DNA of 64,000 nucleotides. Source: Mycolicibacterium sp. P1-18. GTDB taxonomy: Bacteria; Actinomycetota; Actinomycetes; Mycobacteriales; Mycobacteriaceae. Shown one piece after another: positions 17,525 through 25,126 of the stretch. The notes beneath the pieces were generated by a model. The model did not search any database and was not told the origin of the DNA. It saw only the letters and a program-made list of their open reading frames with translations. Within the stretch, counting starts at the first letter, position 1, and each line of letters begins with the position of its first letter. Location: the NCBI RefSeq assembly GCF_008329535.1, contig NZ_NPKR01000007.1, positions 186,001 to 250,000 on the forward strand. The letters are read 5' to 3'. The position numbers were made by a program, and so were the translations under genes.

Positions 17525-17558
17525 CCGTCGTGGCGTGCCCCCGCGCACGTCACGACGG
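17525..17558 (+). terminator. Strong hairpin after the permease gene
   Basis: A 14-bp stem (CCGTCGTGGCGTGC against GCACGTCACGACGG, one G-U pair) with a six-base loop CCCCGC starts ten bases after the permease stop. There is no U tract, as is common for mycobacterial terminators. It probably ends the amidohydrolase-permease transcript. Confidence 0.65.
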
Positions 17559-17773
17559 GCCCTGGATGAGGCGCCGCCGGGGTGTGCGGTTTGCTCCGCG
17601 ACGCCGTGGCAACGGATCGAGTCGACCTACGGCACATAGTCCCGAAATTGACGCATTCGAACGACTTCTTCCCTGTTTGCGAATGTGGACACCCGCTGCG
17701 GAATTCGTTGTACGTTCCCCCCACGTCGAGATCACGGCGCCCCCACACCCGTTCTCCATTGCAGGGGGTCACG

Positions 17774-18226
17774 ATGGCACCCATCGGGACATGTCGCGTC
17801 TACCGTCCGGATCCGAAGTCGATCGGCATCGGCGAACAGTGGGGCCGGGCCAGCGCGTCGGTGGTCCTCGACCCCGCCGTCGTCGTCACGATCCGCGGTG
17901 AGGTGGACGCGAGCAACGCGAGCCGGTTGGCCGGCTACCTGGAGCGGCACGTCGCGATCGCCGAGGCGCTCGTCGTCGACGTGATCGGCGTCGACTTCTA
18001 CGGCGCTCCCGCCATGGCCGTCCTGCACGGGGTCGACCGGTGCTGTGCGGCGGTCGGCATCGACTGGCGACTGGTGGCGGGTCCCGCCGTGCGGCGGGTC
18101 ATGCGGGTCTGCGACTCGACGGATCTGCCCCGCGCCGAGAACGTCAAACAGGCGTTCCGCGAGCTCGGCGTGGCTTCCCAGATCGCAGCGACCCGGGACG
18201 TGAATTCGCCCTCAGTCGTGGGTTGA
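17774..18226 (+). CDS. STAS domain protein (anti-sigma factor antagonist type)
   Basis: The 150-residue protein has a STAS fold: VVLDPAVVVTIRGEVDASNASRLAGYLERHVAIAEALVVDVIGVDFYGAPAMAVLHGVDRCCAAVGIDWRLVAGP. The usual phosphorylated Ser position in the D[LV]SGVxFxDSSG motif reads VIGVDFYGAPA here, so the phosphorylatable Ser is replaced by Gly or Ala. It may therefore not respond to a kinase. ATG at 17774 follows GCAGGGGG. The last 15 bases overlap the end of the convergent fusion gene. Likely partner: an anti-sigma factor of the SigF/SigB type outside this window. Confidence 0.82.
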   Translation: MAPIGTCRVYRPDPKSIGIGEQWGRASASVVLDPAVVVTIRGEVDASNASRLAGYLERHVAIAEALVVDVIGVDFYGAPAMAVLHGVDRCCAAVGIDWRLVAGPAVRRVMRVCDSTDLPRAENVKQAFRELGVASQIAATRDVNSPSVVG

Positions 18227-19273
18227 CGGCCAGGCGTTCGCCGCGGCGGTCAACCCGGCGACGAGTGCCGTCGTCGGTGCGCACAGGCCGTCGTCGCCGG
18301 CGGGTCCGCTGCGCGGGCTGATGCCGCGCACCCGTGGCGTCAGTTCCAGTTGTGCGCCGCCCCCGCGGGCCCGGTTCACCGGGTTCTCCGGATGCAGGCC
18401 GCGCAGTTCGCGGGGGATGGCCTCCAGGTCGGTGACCACCTCGAAGCCCGGCACCGACACGTAGGCGGCGAGGTGCGCGGCCAGGGTCCGGTTACCGCCG
18501 CCCGCCAGCAGATCCATGGTCCGCCCGACGCGGCCGTACCCGTGCAGCGAGACCACGACGTCGACGTGGGCGAGGAAGGCGTCCAGCAGGGCGGACTCCC
18601 CGGCCAGGTACGCCGACGACGACAGGTGGTGGGGGTAGTTCTCGGGATGGCGGACGACGTACACCGACGCGCCGGCGGCCAGCGCGGCACGTTCGGCGAT
18701 GACGTCGGTCATCCGCTCCAGCCCACCGCCGTGGATGGCGAGGAAGCCGAAGCGCGACCGCAGCGTGCTCGCTTCGACCACTTCCGGATCGGCCAGCAGC
18801 GCCGAGAACGTCTGCGGCGCAATCAAATCCGTGGGTGGCAATCGGCGCGGCCAGTTGACCGGGTCCCACCGATGCAGGTAGTCGACCCACTGCGTCGGCA
18901 GTCCGTGGTGCGTGGCGCCGCCGATGATCCGCTCCAGATATCCGGGGCGCGGGGCGCCCGGTTCGACGCGGGGGTCGACGTAGACCCACGCCTCGGCGGG
19001 CCCGTCGTCGGTGTCCACGGTCATCCGGTCGCGGCGGTATCGCACCGGGACGCCCTCGGCGCTGTCGAGCACCGTCAGATCGTGATCGCTGACCTGCCAC
19101 AGCACTCCGTGCACCCGCGCACCGTCGAGGGGTTCGACGGTGGCGACGCCGCGCTCGTTGATGAGCCAGTCGTGGTCGGCGAGGCTTGCGGGCCGCGGCC
19201 GTGTGGCATCCGGGCAGCGCCGTCTCATCTGAGTCACGTCCAGGTTCGACCCGTACGCGAAGTAGGGCTGCAT
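18212..19273 (-). CDS. Gamma-glutamylcyclotransferase / poly-gamma-glutamate hydrolase fusion
   Basis: Two domains occur in one 353-residue protein. Residues 1-115 are gamma-glutamylcyclotransferase-like (PYFAYGSNLDVTQMRRRCPDA, VHGVLWQVSDHDLTVLDSAEG, YRRD). Residues about 150-350 match the poly-gamma-glutamate hydrolase family (PghP-like): FLAIHGGGLERMTDVIAE carries the zinc-binding His and Glu, and VVVSLHGYGRVGRTMDLLAGG carries another His. No signal peptide is seen. Together they could trim gamma-glutamyl chains and release pyroglutamate. It is co-transcribed with mntH (TGA and ATG adjacent at 19273/19274). Function in mycobacteria is unknown, since no poly-gamma-glutamate synthesis genes are here. 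Confidence 0.85.
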   Translation of the reverse strand: MQPYFAYGSNLDVTQMRRRCPDATRPRPASLADHDWLINERGVATVEPLDGARVHGVLWQVSDHDLTVLDSAEGVPVRYRRDRMTVDTDDGPAEAWVYVDPRVEPGAPRPGYLERIIGGATHHGLPTQWVDYLHRWDPVNWPRRLPPTDLIAPQTFSALLADPEVVEASTLRSRFGFLAIHGGGLERMTDVIAERAALAAGASVYVVRHPENYPHHLSSSAYLAGESALLDAFLAHVDVVVSLHGYGRVGRTMDLLAGGGNRTLAAHLAAYVSVPGFEVVTDLEAIPRELRGLHPENPVNRARGGGAQLELTPRVRGISPRSGPAGDDGLCAPTTALVAGLTAAANAWPSTHD

Positions 19274-20500
19274 TCAGCCGGTAACCGTCAGATAGATCAG
19301 GACCACGTTGAGAACACTAATGACTCCGGCGACGGTCCAGCCGAGTGCGGTCGTGACGCGATGGTTGACGTCGGCGCCCATCAGCGTCCGACTGCTCGTC
19401 AACCGGATCAACGGCACCAGCGCGAACGGAATGCCGAACGACAGCACCACCTGCGACAGCACCAGCGCCCGGCTCGGGTCGACCCCGATCGCCAGCACCA
19501 CGAGCGCCGGGATCAGGGTGACGAGCCGGCGCAGGAGCAGCGGGTAGGACTTGCGCAGCAGGCCCTGCATGATCATCGCCCCGGCGTAGGCGCCGACGGA
19601 GGTCGACGCCAGCCCGGAGGCCAGCAGACCGATGGCGAAGAACAGCGCGACGGTGTGGCCCAGCGAGTTCTGCACCGCGGCGTATGCACCTTCGATGGAG
19701 TCGGTGTTCTCCACGCCCTGCAGGTTGGTGGCGGCGACCAGCAGCATCGCGAGGTTGACCGCGCCCGCGACCAGCATGGCCAGGCCGACGTCGTACCGGG
19801 TGGCCCGCAGGAGGTGGCGCCGCGGCGCGCCCTCGTCCGGTCGGCCGTGCCGGTCGCGGGCCAGTGCCGAGTGCAGGTAGACGGCGTGCGGCATGACGGT
19901 CGCGCCGAGCATCGCGGTGGCCAGCAGGATGCTCTCGGCGCCGTCGAAGCGGGGGACGAGGCCGCCGATCACGGCACTCGGGGCGGGCGGCGCGACGAAG
20001 AGGCTCGTCAGGAAGCCGATGGCGATGACCAGGAGCAGGCCGGTGATGACGCGCTCGAAGACGCGTTGGCCGCGCCGATTCTGCACGGCGAGCAGGAACA
20101 GCGACACCGCGCCGGTGATGACGCCGCCGAGCAACAGCGGCAGGCCGAACAGCAGGTACAGCGCAATGGCGCCGCCCACCACCTCGGCGAGATCTGTTGC
20201 CATGGCGACCAATTCGGCTTGCAACCAGTAGGCGACGCGCGTTCGGGTTCGCGAATGGTCGGCGACGGCCTCCGGAAGGGTGCGTCCCGTGACGAGGCCG
20301 AGCTTGGCGGAGAGGTACTGCACCAGACCCGCCATCACGTTGGCGACCAGGATCACCCACACCAGGAGGAAGCCGTACTGGGCGCCCGCGCTGACGTTGG
20401 CGGCGACGTTGCCGGGGTCGACGTAGGCGATGGCGGCCACGAACGCGGGCCCAAGCAGCATCACGATGGCGCGCTGCGGCACCTTGTCCGCGATCGACAA
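19274..20500 (-). CDS. mntH: Nramp family divalent metal transporter MntH
   Basis: The 408-residue membrane protein matches Nramp. Helix 1 has the metal-binding AYVDPGNVAANVS (DPGN), and helix 6 has MPHAVYLHSAL (MPH). About eleven hydrophobic helices are seen, with GGVITG and the conserved LVAMATDLAEVVGGAIAL between. It imports manganese or iron by proton symport. The start is TTG at 20500 with GAAGGG eight bases upstream, within a short leader. A palindrome of DtxR/MntR type lies 40 bp upstream. The gene for the glutamyl-cleaving fusion protein follows directly. Confidence 0.93.
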   Translation of the reverse strand: MSIADKVPQRAIVMLLGPAFVAAIAYVDPGNVAANVSAGAQYGFLLVWVILVANVMAGLVQYLSAKLGLVTGRTLPEAVADHSRTRTRVAYWLQAELVAMATDLAEVVGGAIALYLLFGLPLLLGGVITGAVSLFLLAVQNRRGQRVFERVITGLLLVIAIGFLTSLFVAPPAPSAVIGGLVPRFDGAESILLATAMLGATVMPHAVYLHSALARDRHGRPDEGAPRRHLLRATRYDVGLAMLVAGAVNLAMLLVAATNLQGVENTDSIEGAYAAVQNSLGHTVALFFAIGLLASGLASTSVGAYAGAMIMQGLLRKSYPLLLRRLVTLIPALVVLAIGVDPSRALVLSQVVLSFGIPFALVPLIRLTSSRTLMGADVNHRVTTALGWTVAGVISVLNVVLIYLTVTG

Positions 20501-20539
20501 ACCGGTTTCCCTTCTATCCGGGCGTGCGAATAGAAAAGT

Positions 20540-20557
20540 TAGGTTAGCCGAAACCTA
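20540..20557. promoter_or_regulatory. MntR/DtxR-type operator of mntH
   Basis: TAGGTT AGCCGA AACCTA is a perfect 6-6-6 inverted repeat, 40 bp before the mntH start. TTAGGTTAG in it equals half of the IdeR iron box, but the second half is displaced, which fits MntR better. It overlaps the promoter region, so it likely represses mntH when manganese is sufficient. Confidence 0.65.
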
Positions 20558-20566
20558 GGGGCGGTG

Positions 20567-20785
20567 CTACCAGGGGAAGCCGACGACGACCCCACCGTAG
20601 GGCCACCAGGCGTTGTTGTTCATCGCCGGGGGAGACGTCGTGATCTGGGAGTGGCCGGGGGTCTGGCACTGCGTGGTGGTCGGACCCGTGTCGACGCAGT
20701 GCGGTGCGGCGGTGGCAGCCGGGGCGAACGCGAAGGCGGCCGCCGCGGCGGCGGAAACCATGAAAGCGCCTGCCAGGGAACGCAT
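20567..20785 (-). CDS. Small exported protein with CQTPG motif (B)
   Basis: The 72-residue protein has a Sec signal peptide (MRSLAGAFMVSAAAAAAFAFAPAATA, cleavage ATA-AP). The short mature part has two Cys (HCVDTGPTTTQCQTPG) and a Trp- and Gly-rich end (WWPYGGVVVGFPW). It is too small for a known enzyme. The start ATG at 20785 shares a base with the stop of a larger sister (TAATG). The shared CQTPG segment makes them paralogues. Its stop is 10 bp from the mntH operator palindrome. Function unknown. Confidence 0.75.
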   Translation of the reverse strand: MRSLAGAFMVSAAAAAAFAFAPAATAAPHCVDTGPTTTQCQTPGHSQITTSPPAMNNNAWWPYGGVVVGFPW

Positions 20786-21063
20786 TAACCGCGCTCGCCG
20801 CCACCGATGACCAGAGCCGAACCGTAGAACTCGTCGTCCCAGGGGTAGCTCCAGGTGGGCACGTCGGGCGCCTGGGCGGAAATCTCGACGTTGCCAGGCG
20901 TCTGGCACTCGGTGGTGCTGGTGCCGGTCTCCCCGACCTGTCCGGTCGACGTGCACGCCGGCTGGTTGGAGACCTCGTTCGGCTCGGCCGACGCGGCCGG
21001 GGCGGCGACGATCGCGGCGGCACCAGCCGCGGCGATCAGACCGATGAGATGGCGCGTCCGCAT
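20785..21063 (-). CDS. Small exported protein with CQTPGNVEI motif (A)
   Basis: The 92-residue protein has a signal peptide (RHLIGLIAAAGAAAIVAAPAASA, cleavage ASA-EP). The mature part has two Cys (ACTSTGQVGETG...TECQTPGNVEI) and a Trp-rich end (DVPTWSYPWDDEFYGSALVIGG). The CQTPG motif recurs in the next gene, and PGNVEI with a YP(W/F)D(D/N) segment recurs in the exported protein at 28404. It probably belongs to a mycobacterial secreted small-protein family of unknown function. ATG at 21063 has GAAGGG upstream and lies 13 bp after the amine-dehydrogenase-like stop, so all could be one transcript. Confidence 0.78.
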   Translation of the reverse strand: MRTRHLIGLIAAAGAAAIVAAPAASAEPNEVSNQPACTSTGQVGETGTSTTECQTPGNVEISAQAPDVPTWSYPWDDEFYGSALVIGGGERG

Positions 21064-21076
21064 GGCAGGCCCTTCG

Positions 21077-22168
21077 TTAGTCCTTTGACAGCAGATGCCC
21101 AGCGTACAACCCTCTTCCGGTCACCAGGGGCAAGTCCAGCGTCGTACGGATGCCCGGCGCCGCGGCCACGACCTCCGGGATCGCGTTGACCACCCTCGCC
21201 GCGGTCGCCACGCAACCCGCGTGGTTGTGGTCGCCGTGCGGACTGCTCAGGCACAGGTCGATCGCGTAGCTCGGCTCGCCGGTGATCTCGATGCGGTACG
21301 AGCCGCCCTCCTGGGCGGGCTGAGGCCACTCCGGGCACAGGTCGTCCCTGGTGCGGGTGACGTGCTCGAGGACGACGGCGGGCGCGCCGTCGACCATGCC
21401 CCGGACCTCGAACCGAAGCGCGGCCGCGGTGCCCTTCGCGATGCGCCCGGAGGCGATGTCGTAGTCCTCGGGTGCGGGCTCGCGCACGTAGGTCTCGGTG
21501 ACCTCGTCCAGGGTGACGCCGAGTCCGGCGGCGAGTTGCCGCACCACCGAGCCCCAGGCGAGGCTCAGCACGCCGGGCTGCAGCAGCATCGGGATCTCGT
21601 CGAGCGGCTTGCCGAAGCCCATCACGTCGAACATGACCGTCGCGCTGTCATAGGTGTCGTAGTTGATGATCTCCATGCAGCGGATCTGCTCGACGCTCTG
21701 GCAGGTCCCGGCGAGCGCCATCGGGATGAGGTCGTTGGCGAAGCCGGGGTCGATGCCGTTGACGAAGATGCTGGACCCGCCCGACTCGGCGGCGTCGGCG
21801 ATGGGCGCGATCATCTCGTCGGGCAGTGTGCCCCAAGGGTATTGGAGGAACACCGCGGCGCTGGCGACCACGTTGACGCCGGCGGCCAAGATGCGACGGT
21901 AGTCCTCGAGCGCTTCGACGAGGCGGTTGTCGGCCATCGCGGTGTAGACCACGCAGTCCGGGGCGGCGGCCAGGATGGCGTCGAGGTCGGTGGTGGCCGT
22001 GACGCCGGTCGAGCGGTCGAGTCCGGCGAGTTCACCGGCGTCCTTGCCCGCCTTGGCATCCGAGGACACCCACACCCCGGTGAGTTCGAATCGGGGATCG
22101 AGGATCAGCTGGGTGAGCGCGTGCTTGCCGACGTTGCCGGTGCCGATGGCTGCGACCGTGATCGCCAT
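21077..22168 (-). CDS. NAD(P)H-dependent amine dehydrogenase family protein
   Basis: The 363-residue protein has a DapB-like Rossmann N terminus (ITVAAIGTGNVGKHALTQLILDPRFELTGVWVSSDAKAGKDAG). It also has the conserved FVNGIDPGFANDLIPMAL and a long C-terminal domain with EIINYDTYDSATVMFDVMGFGKP. This arrangement occurs in the diaminopentanoate/amine dehydrogenase-like family, frequent in mycobacteria with no known substrate. ATG at 22168 lies 11 bp after the SDR stop. With the KstR box upstream of the SDR, a role in steroid or sterol side-chain metabolism is an inference only. Confidence 0.85.
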   Translation of the reverse strand: MAITVAAIGTGNVGKHALTQLILDPRFELTGVWVSSDAKAGKDAGELAGLDRSTGVTATTDLDAILAAAPDCVVYTAMADNRLVEALEDYRRILAAGVNVVASAAVFLQYPWGTLPDEMIAPIADAAESGGSSIFVNGIDPGFANDLIPMALAGTCQSVEQIRCMEIINYDTYDSATVMFDVMGFGKPLDEIPMLLQPGVLSLAWGSVVRQLAAGLGVTLDEVTETYVREPAPEDYDIASGRIAKGTAAALRFEVRGMVDGAPAVVLEHVTRTRDDLCPEWPQPAQEGGSYRIEITGEPSYAIDLCLSSPHGDHNHAGCVATAARVVNAIPEVVAAAPGIRTTLDLPLVTGRGLYAGHLLSKD

Positions 22169-22179
22169 GAGGTCGTCCT

Positions 22180-22971
22180 CTACAGGTCGGGGATCGGGAA
22201 GGTGAAGTTGGGGAAGGTGATGCCGCCGTCGACCTCGAGGGTCTTGCCGGTGAGGTAGCTGCCCGCCGGGGAGGCGAGGTAGACCGCCGCCGCGGCGATG
22301 TCGGTGGGATCGCCCAACCGGCGCATCGGCGTGGCGTCCTCCATCGGCTTGCGCAGCTCGTCGTTGCTCGCCAGCACGTCGAGTGCGGAGGTCAGGATCG
22401 AACCCGGCGCGATGGCGTTGACCCGGATGCGGGGTGCGAGGTCCAGGGCGGACAGTCGCGTGTAGTGCGCCAGCGCGGCCTTGGCGGTGCCGTAGGCGGC
22501 GAACCCCCGGCCGGACACCCGGCTCATCGTCGAGGTGATGTTGATGATGCTGCCGCCGCCGGAGTGCTCGAGCATCAGCGGGACCGCCGCCGTGGTCAGC
22601 GCGTGGGCCGTCGTCACGTTGAACGTGAAGGCGTCGCGCAGGTCCTTGGTCGAGGTGTCCAGCAGCGGCGCCGGCATGGTGCCGCCGACGTTGTTGACGA
22701 CGATGTCTAGTTTGCCGAACGCCTCGACGGCCTGACGCGCCAGCGACGCGGTGTCCTCCGGGTGGGCCAGGTCGGCGACCACGACGTGCGCGCGGCGGCC
22801 GGTGGCCGCGATCTGTGCCGCCACCTCGTCGAGCTGTGCCTGTGTCCGCGCAGCGATCACCACGTCGGCGCCCGCCTCGGCGAAGGCAAGGGCCATGGCG
22901 GCCCCGAGACCGCGGCCCGCCCCGGTCACCACGGCCACCTGACCGTCGAGTTTGAACTTGTCGAGAATCAC
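22180..22971 (-). CDS. SDR family oxidoreductase
   Basis: The 263-residue short-chain dehydrogenase has coenzyme motif VVTGAGRGLGAAMA, NNVGG, and active-site Ser in INITSTMSR with YGTAK. The C terminus is TLEVDGGITFPNFTF. The start is GTG at 22971 (ILDKFKLDGQVAVVTG). A KstR-type palindrome lies 14 bp upstream, so the gene probably belongs to the cholesterol regulon. It may be a 3- or 17-hydroxysteroid dehydrogenase or an acyl-CoA reductase, which cannot be settled from sequence. The amine-dehydrogenase-like gene follows. Confidence 0.9.
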   Translation of the reverse strand: MILDKFKLDGQVAVVTGAGRGLGAAMALAFAEAGADVVIAARTQAQLDEVAAQIAATGRRAHVVVADLAHPEDTASLARQAVEAFGKLDIVVNNVGGTMPAPLLDTSTKDLRDAFTFNVTTAHALTTAAVPLMLEHSGGGSIINITSTMSRVSGRGFAAYGTAKAALAHYTRLSALDLAPRIRVNAIAPGSILTSALDVLASNDELRKPMEDATPMRRLGDPTDIAAAAVYLASPAGSYLTGKTLEVDGGITFPNFTFPIPDL

Positions 22972-22984
22972 GCTCGCCGACGCT

Positions 22985-23002
22985 ACTAGAACACGTTCTA
23001 GT
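22985..23002. promoter_or_regulatory. KstR-type operator
   Basis: ACTAGAACACGTTCTAGT contains TAGAACACGTTCTA, which fits the KstR consensus TnnAACnnGTTnnA exactly, with 7-bp arms. It overlaps the stop of rbsD and is 14 bp before the GTG of the SDR gene. KstR represses cholesterol catabolism genes in mycobacteria until a CoA-thioester intermediate appears. Confidence 0.75.
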
Positions 23003-23414
23003 TCGTGGCGGTTTTCCCACCCGGACCGAACGGGACGCCGGCCCGACACAGGACGTTGGCGAAGAAGGTGTCCTCGCCCGTGCGGACGGCGAACGCGACG
23101 TCGAGCACCGCCGCCTTGAACGCGTCGTGGTCGACCGGCTCGGGCTCCAGGTCCAGGTCGACCAGGTGCTTGTAGACGTGGGGGCTGACGGTCAGGACGT
23201 CGCGCGACACCCAACTGTGCTCTACGACGACCTCGCTCAGGATCGTCGCGCTGACGTCGGCGAACGGCGCCTGGCCGTAGCGGTAGCCGAGGTCGACGAC
23301 GGGCGTGCCCGGTGCCAACGGCAGACCCGAGTCGCAGATGACGAACGTGTCGGTGTGCCTCAGCCCCGCCACGCGACGGGCCAGTTCGGCGTGAATGATG
23401 CCGGTGCGCTTCAT
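22998..23414 (-). CDS. rbsD: D-ribose pyranase RbsD
   Basis: The 138-residue protein has RbsD motifs: KRTGIIHAELARRVAGLRHTDTFVICDSGLPLAPG with the active His in LRHTD, followed by VDLGYRYGQAPFADV. The C-terminal end has FFANVLCRAGVPFG. It interconverts ribopyranose and ribofuranose forms so ribokinase can act. ATG at 23414 overlaps the ribokinase stop (ATGA). It is the last gene of the ribose operon. Confidence 0.93.
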   Translation of the reverse strand: MKRTGIIHAELARRVAGLRHTDTFVICDSGLPLAPGTPVVDLGYRYGQAPFADVSATILSEVVVEHSWVSRDVLTVSPHVYKHLVDLDLEPEPVDHDAFKAAVLDVAFAVRTGEDTFFANVLCRAGVPFGPGGKTATN

Positions 23415-24343
23415 GAATTCATCTCTCGGACGGCGTGGGAAAGGGTGGACTGGTCGGCGTAGGACTCCTGCGCACCCGCGCCGCGGACGGCCAGTGAGCC
23501 GGCGACGACGCCCCAGCGGCACGCGTCGACGAGGGTGTCCCCGGCGGCCAACCGGGCGGCGAGCACGCCGACGAACGCGTCTCCCGCGCCCGTCGTGTCG
23601 ACCACGGTGGACGCGGGCGCGGCCAGGTCGGTGGTGACGCCGTCGGCGTCGGTGACGACGGCACCGGCGGCGCCGCGGGTGGTGACCACTGCGGCGGCGC
23701 CGCGGTCGCGCAGCTTCCGGTGTGCCGCGGCGACGGCGTCGGAGTCCGTCACCTCGTCGCCGATGTCGGCCACCACGGCGAGTTCGTGTTCGTTGACCAC
23801 CAGCACGTCGCAGCGGGCCAGCAGGTCGTCGGGCAGCGGAGCGGCCGGCGCGGCGTTGAGGACGAACGACCCCCGGGACTGCGTGGCCGCGATGCGTACG
23901 ACGTCGAGCGGAATCTCCAACTGGCACAACACGACTGCCGCGGACCCGACGATCGCGGGCAGGTCACCGGGTGGCCAGCGGTCGTTCGCCCCGGCGATGA
24001 CGATGATCGTGTTGTCCTGTTCGGCGACGGTGATCCACGCCGTTCCGGTGACCTCGTCGGCCAGCACCGCGACGTGGTCGACCCGAACGCCCCGGTCGGC
24101 AAGTCGCCGACGGGCCGTCTCCCCGTCGACGTCGTCGCCGGTGCTGGCCACCATCGCGACGCTGGCGCCCGTCAGCGCCGCGGCGACCGCCTGATTGGCG
24201 CCCTTCCCGCCGACCGACGAGGCCACCGACGTCCCGATGATCGTCTCGCCGGGGCCGGGAAACCGTGGCGCCGTGACGATCTGGTCGACGTTGACCGAGC
24301 CGACGACGACCACCGACGGATCGGAGTCAGGCACCGGCGTCAC
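23411..24343 (-). CDS. rbsK: Ribokinase RbsK
   Basis: PfkB-family ribokinase, 310 residues. It has VVVVGSVNVDQIVTAPRFPGPGETI with GGKGANQAVAAALTG at the N terminus and the PfkB motif DTTGAGDAFVGVLAARLAAG with the catalytic Asp at the C terminus. It phosphorylates ribose to ribose 5-phosphate. The start is GTG at 24343, which overlaps the ATPase end by 17 bp; a GTG at 24334 is an alternative with an 8-bp overlap. The stop overlaps the rbsD start. Confidence 0.93.
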   Translation of the reverse strand: MTPVPDSDPSVVVVGSVNVDQIVTAPRFPGPGETIIGTSVASSVGGKGANQAVAAALTGASVAMVASTGDDVDGETARRRLADRGVRVDHVAVLADEVTGTAWITVAEQDNTIIVIAGANDRWPPGDLPAIVGSAAVVLCQLEIPLDVVRIAATQSRGSFVLNAAPAAPLPDDLLARCDVLVVNEHELAVVADIGDEVTDSDAVAAAHRKLRDRGAAAVVTTRGAAGAVVTDADGVTTDLAAPASTVVDTTGAGDAFVGVLAARLAAGDTLVDACRWGVVAGSLAVRGAGAQESYADQSTLSHAVREMNS

Positions 24344-25115
24344 CCGCGATGGCGCCGGTGATCAGGCCGACCAGTTCGTCGCCGGTGGTGTCGGCCATTC
24401 TGCGATTCGCGGCAGTCCGTCCGCGGCGCAGCACCCACGCGCTGTCCGCGACCCGCATCACCTGGTCCATGTCGTGGCTGACGAGCAGCACCGTCACTCC
24501 GTTGGAGCGCAGTCGACCGATCAGCTTCTCCACCGCCGCGGTCTCCCGCACGCCGAGGGCCGCGGTCGGCTCGTCCATGATCACCAGCGTCGTGCCCCAG
24601 TTCGCGGCGCGCGCGATCGCGACGCTCTGACGCTGCCCACCCGACATCCGGCGCACGGTGGCGCGGACGTTGGGGACGTTGACGTCCAAGTCGGCGAGAA
24701 TCGTTGCGCTGTTGGCGATCATCTGCTTCTTGTCCAGGACGCGCAGCGGGACGAAGCCCCGGGTCAGCTCACGGTTGAGGTACAGGTTCTGCCACACCTG
24801 CAGGTCCTCGATGAGCCCCAGGTCCTGAAAGACCGTCTCGATGCCCAGATGGCGGGCGTCGTCGGGTGATCCGAGCTTGATGGTCTCGCCACGGAACAGG
24901 ATCTCGCCGCCGTCGGGGGAGTGCACGCCGGTCAGGCAGCGCACCAGCGTCGACTTGCCCGCGCCGTTGTCGCCGAGAAGCGCGGTGACCGTGCCCTCCT
25001 CGATCGTCAGGTCGACACCCTGCAGGGCGCGCACCGCGTCGAACGACTTGGTGACGCCGCGGATTTCGACCAGTGGTGCCGTGCCGACCGTTCGCCGGCC
25101 GGAGTCGTCGGCCAT
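24327..25115 (-). CDS. Sugar ABC transporter ATP-binding protein (single-domain, FrcA-like)
   Basis: The 262-residue ATPase has one ABC domain: Walker A GDNGAGKST, signature MSGGQRQSVAIARA and Walker B LVIMDEPTAALG. Classical RbsA has two fused domains of about 500 residues; this is a half-size type like FrcA and works as a dimer. ATG at 25115 has AGGGG seven bases upstream; a GTG at 25130 overlapping the permease stop as GTGA would add five residues. It energises the adjacent ribose permease. Confidence 0.9.
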   Translation of the reverse strand: MADDSGRRTVGTAPLVEIRGVTKSFDAVRALQGVDLTIEEGTVTALLGDNGAGKSTLVRCLTGVHSPDGGEILFRGETIKLGSPDDARHLGIETVFQDLGLIEDLQVWQNLYLNRELTRGFVPLRVLDKKQMIANSATILADLDVNVPNVRATVRRMSGGQRQSVAIARAANWGTTLVIMDEPTAALGVRETAAVEKLIGRLRSNGVTVLLVSHDMDQVMRVADSAWVLRRGRTAANRRMADTTGDELVGLITGAIAGDAGA

Positions 25116-25126
25116 GTCTGAGCCCC

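Noticed and set aside
16166..17548. Long minus-strand reading frame (460 codons) under the APC permease
   Set aside because: Composition is His, Arg and Asp-rich, typical of antisense to a membrane protein; no homology features.
18350..20533. Long plus-strand frame (727 codons) opposite the fusion gene and mntH
   Set aside because: Antisense shadow; the minus-strand products have clear catalytic and metal motifs.
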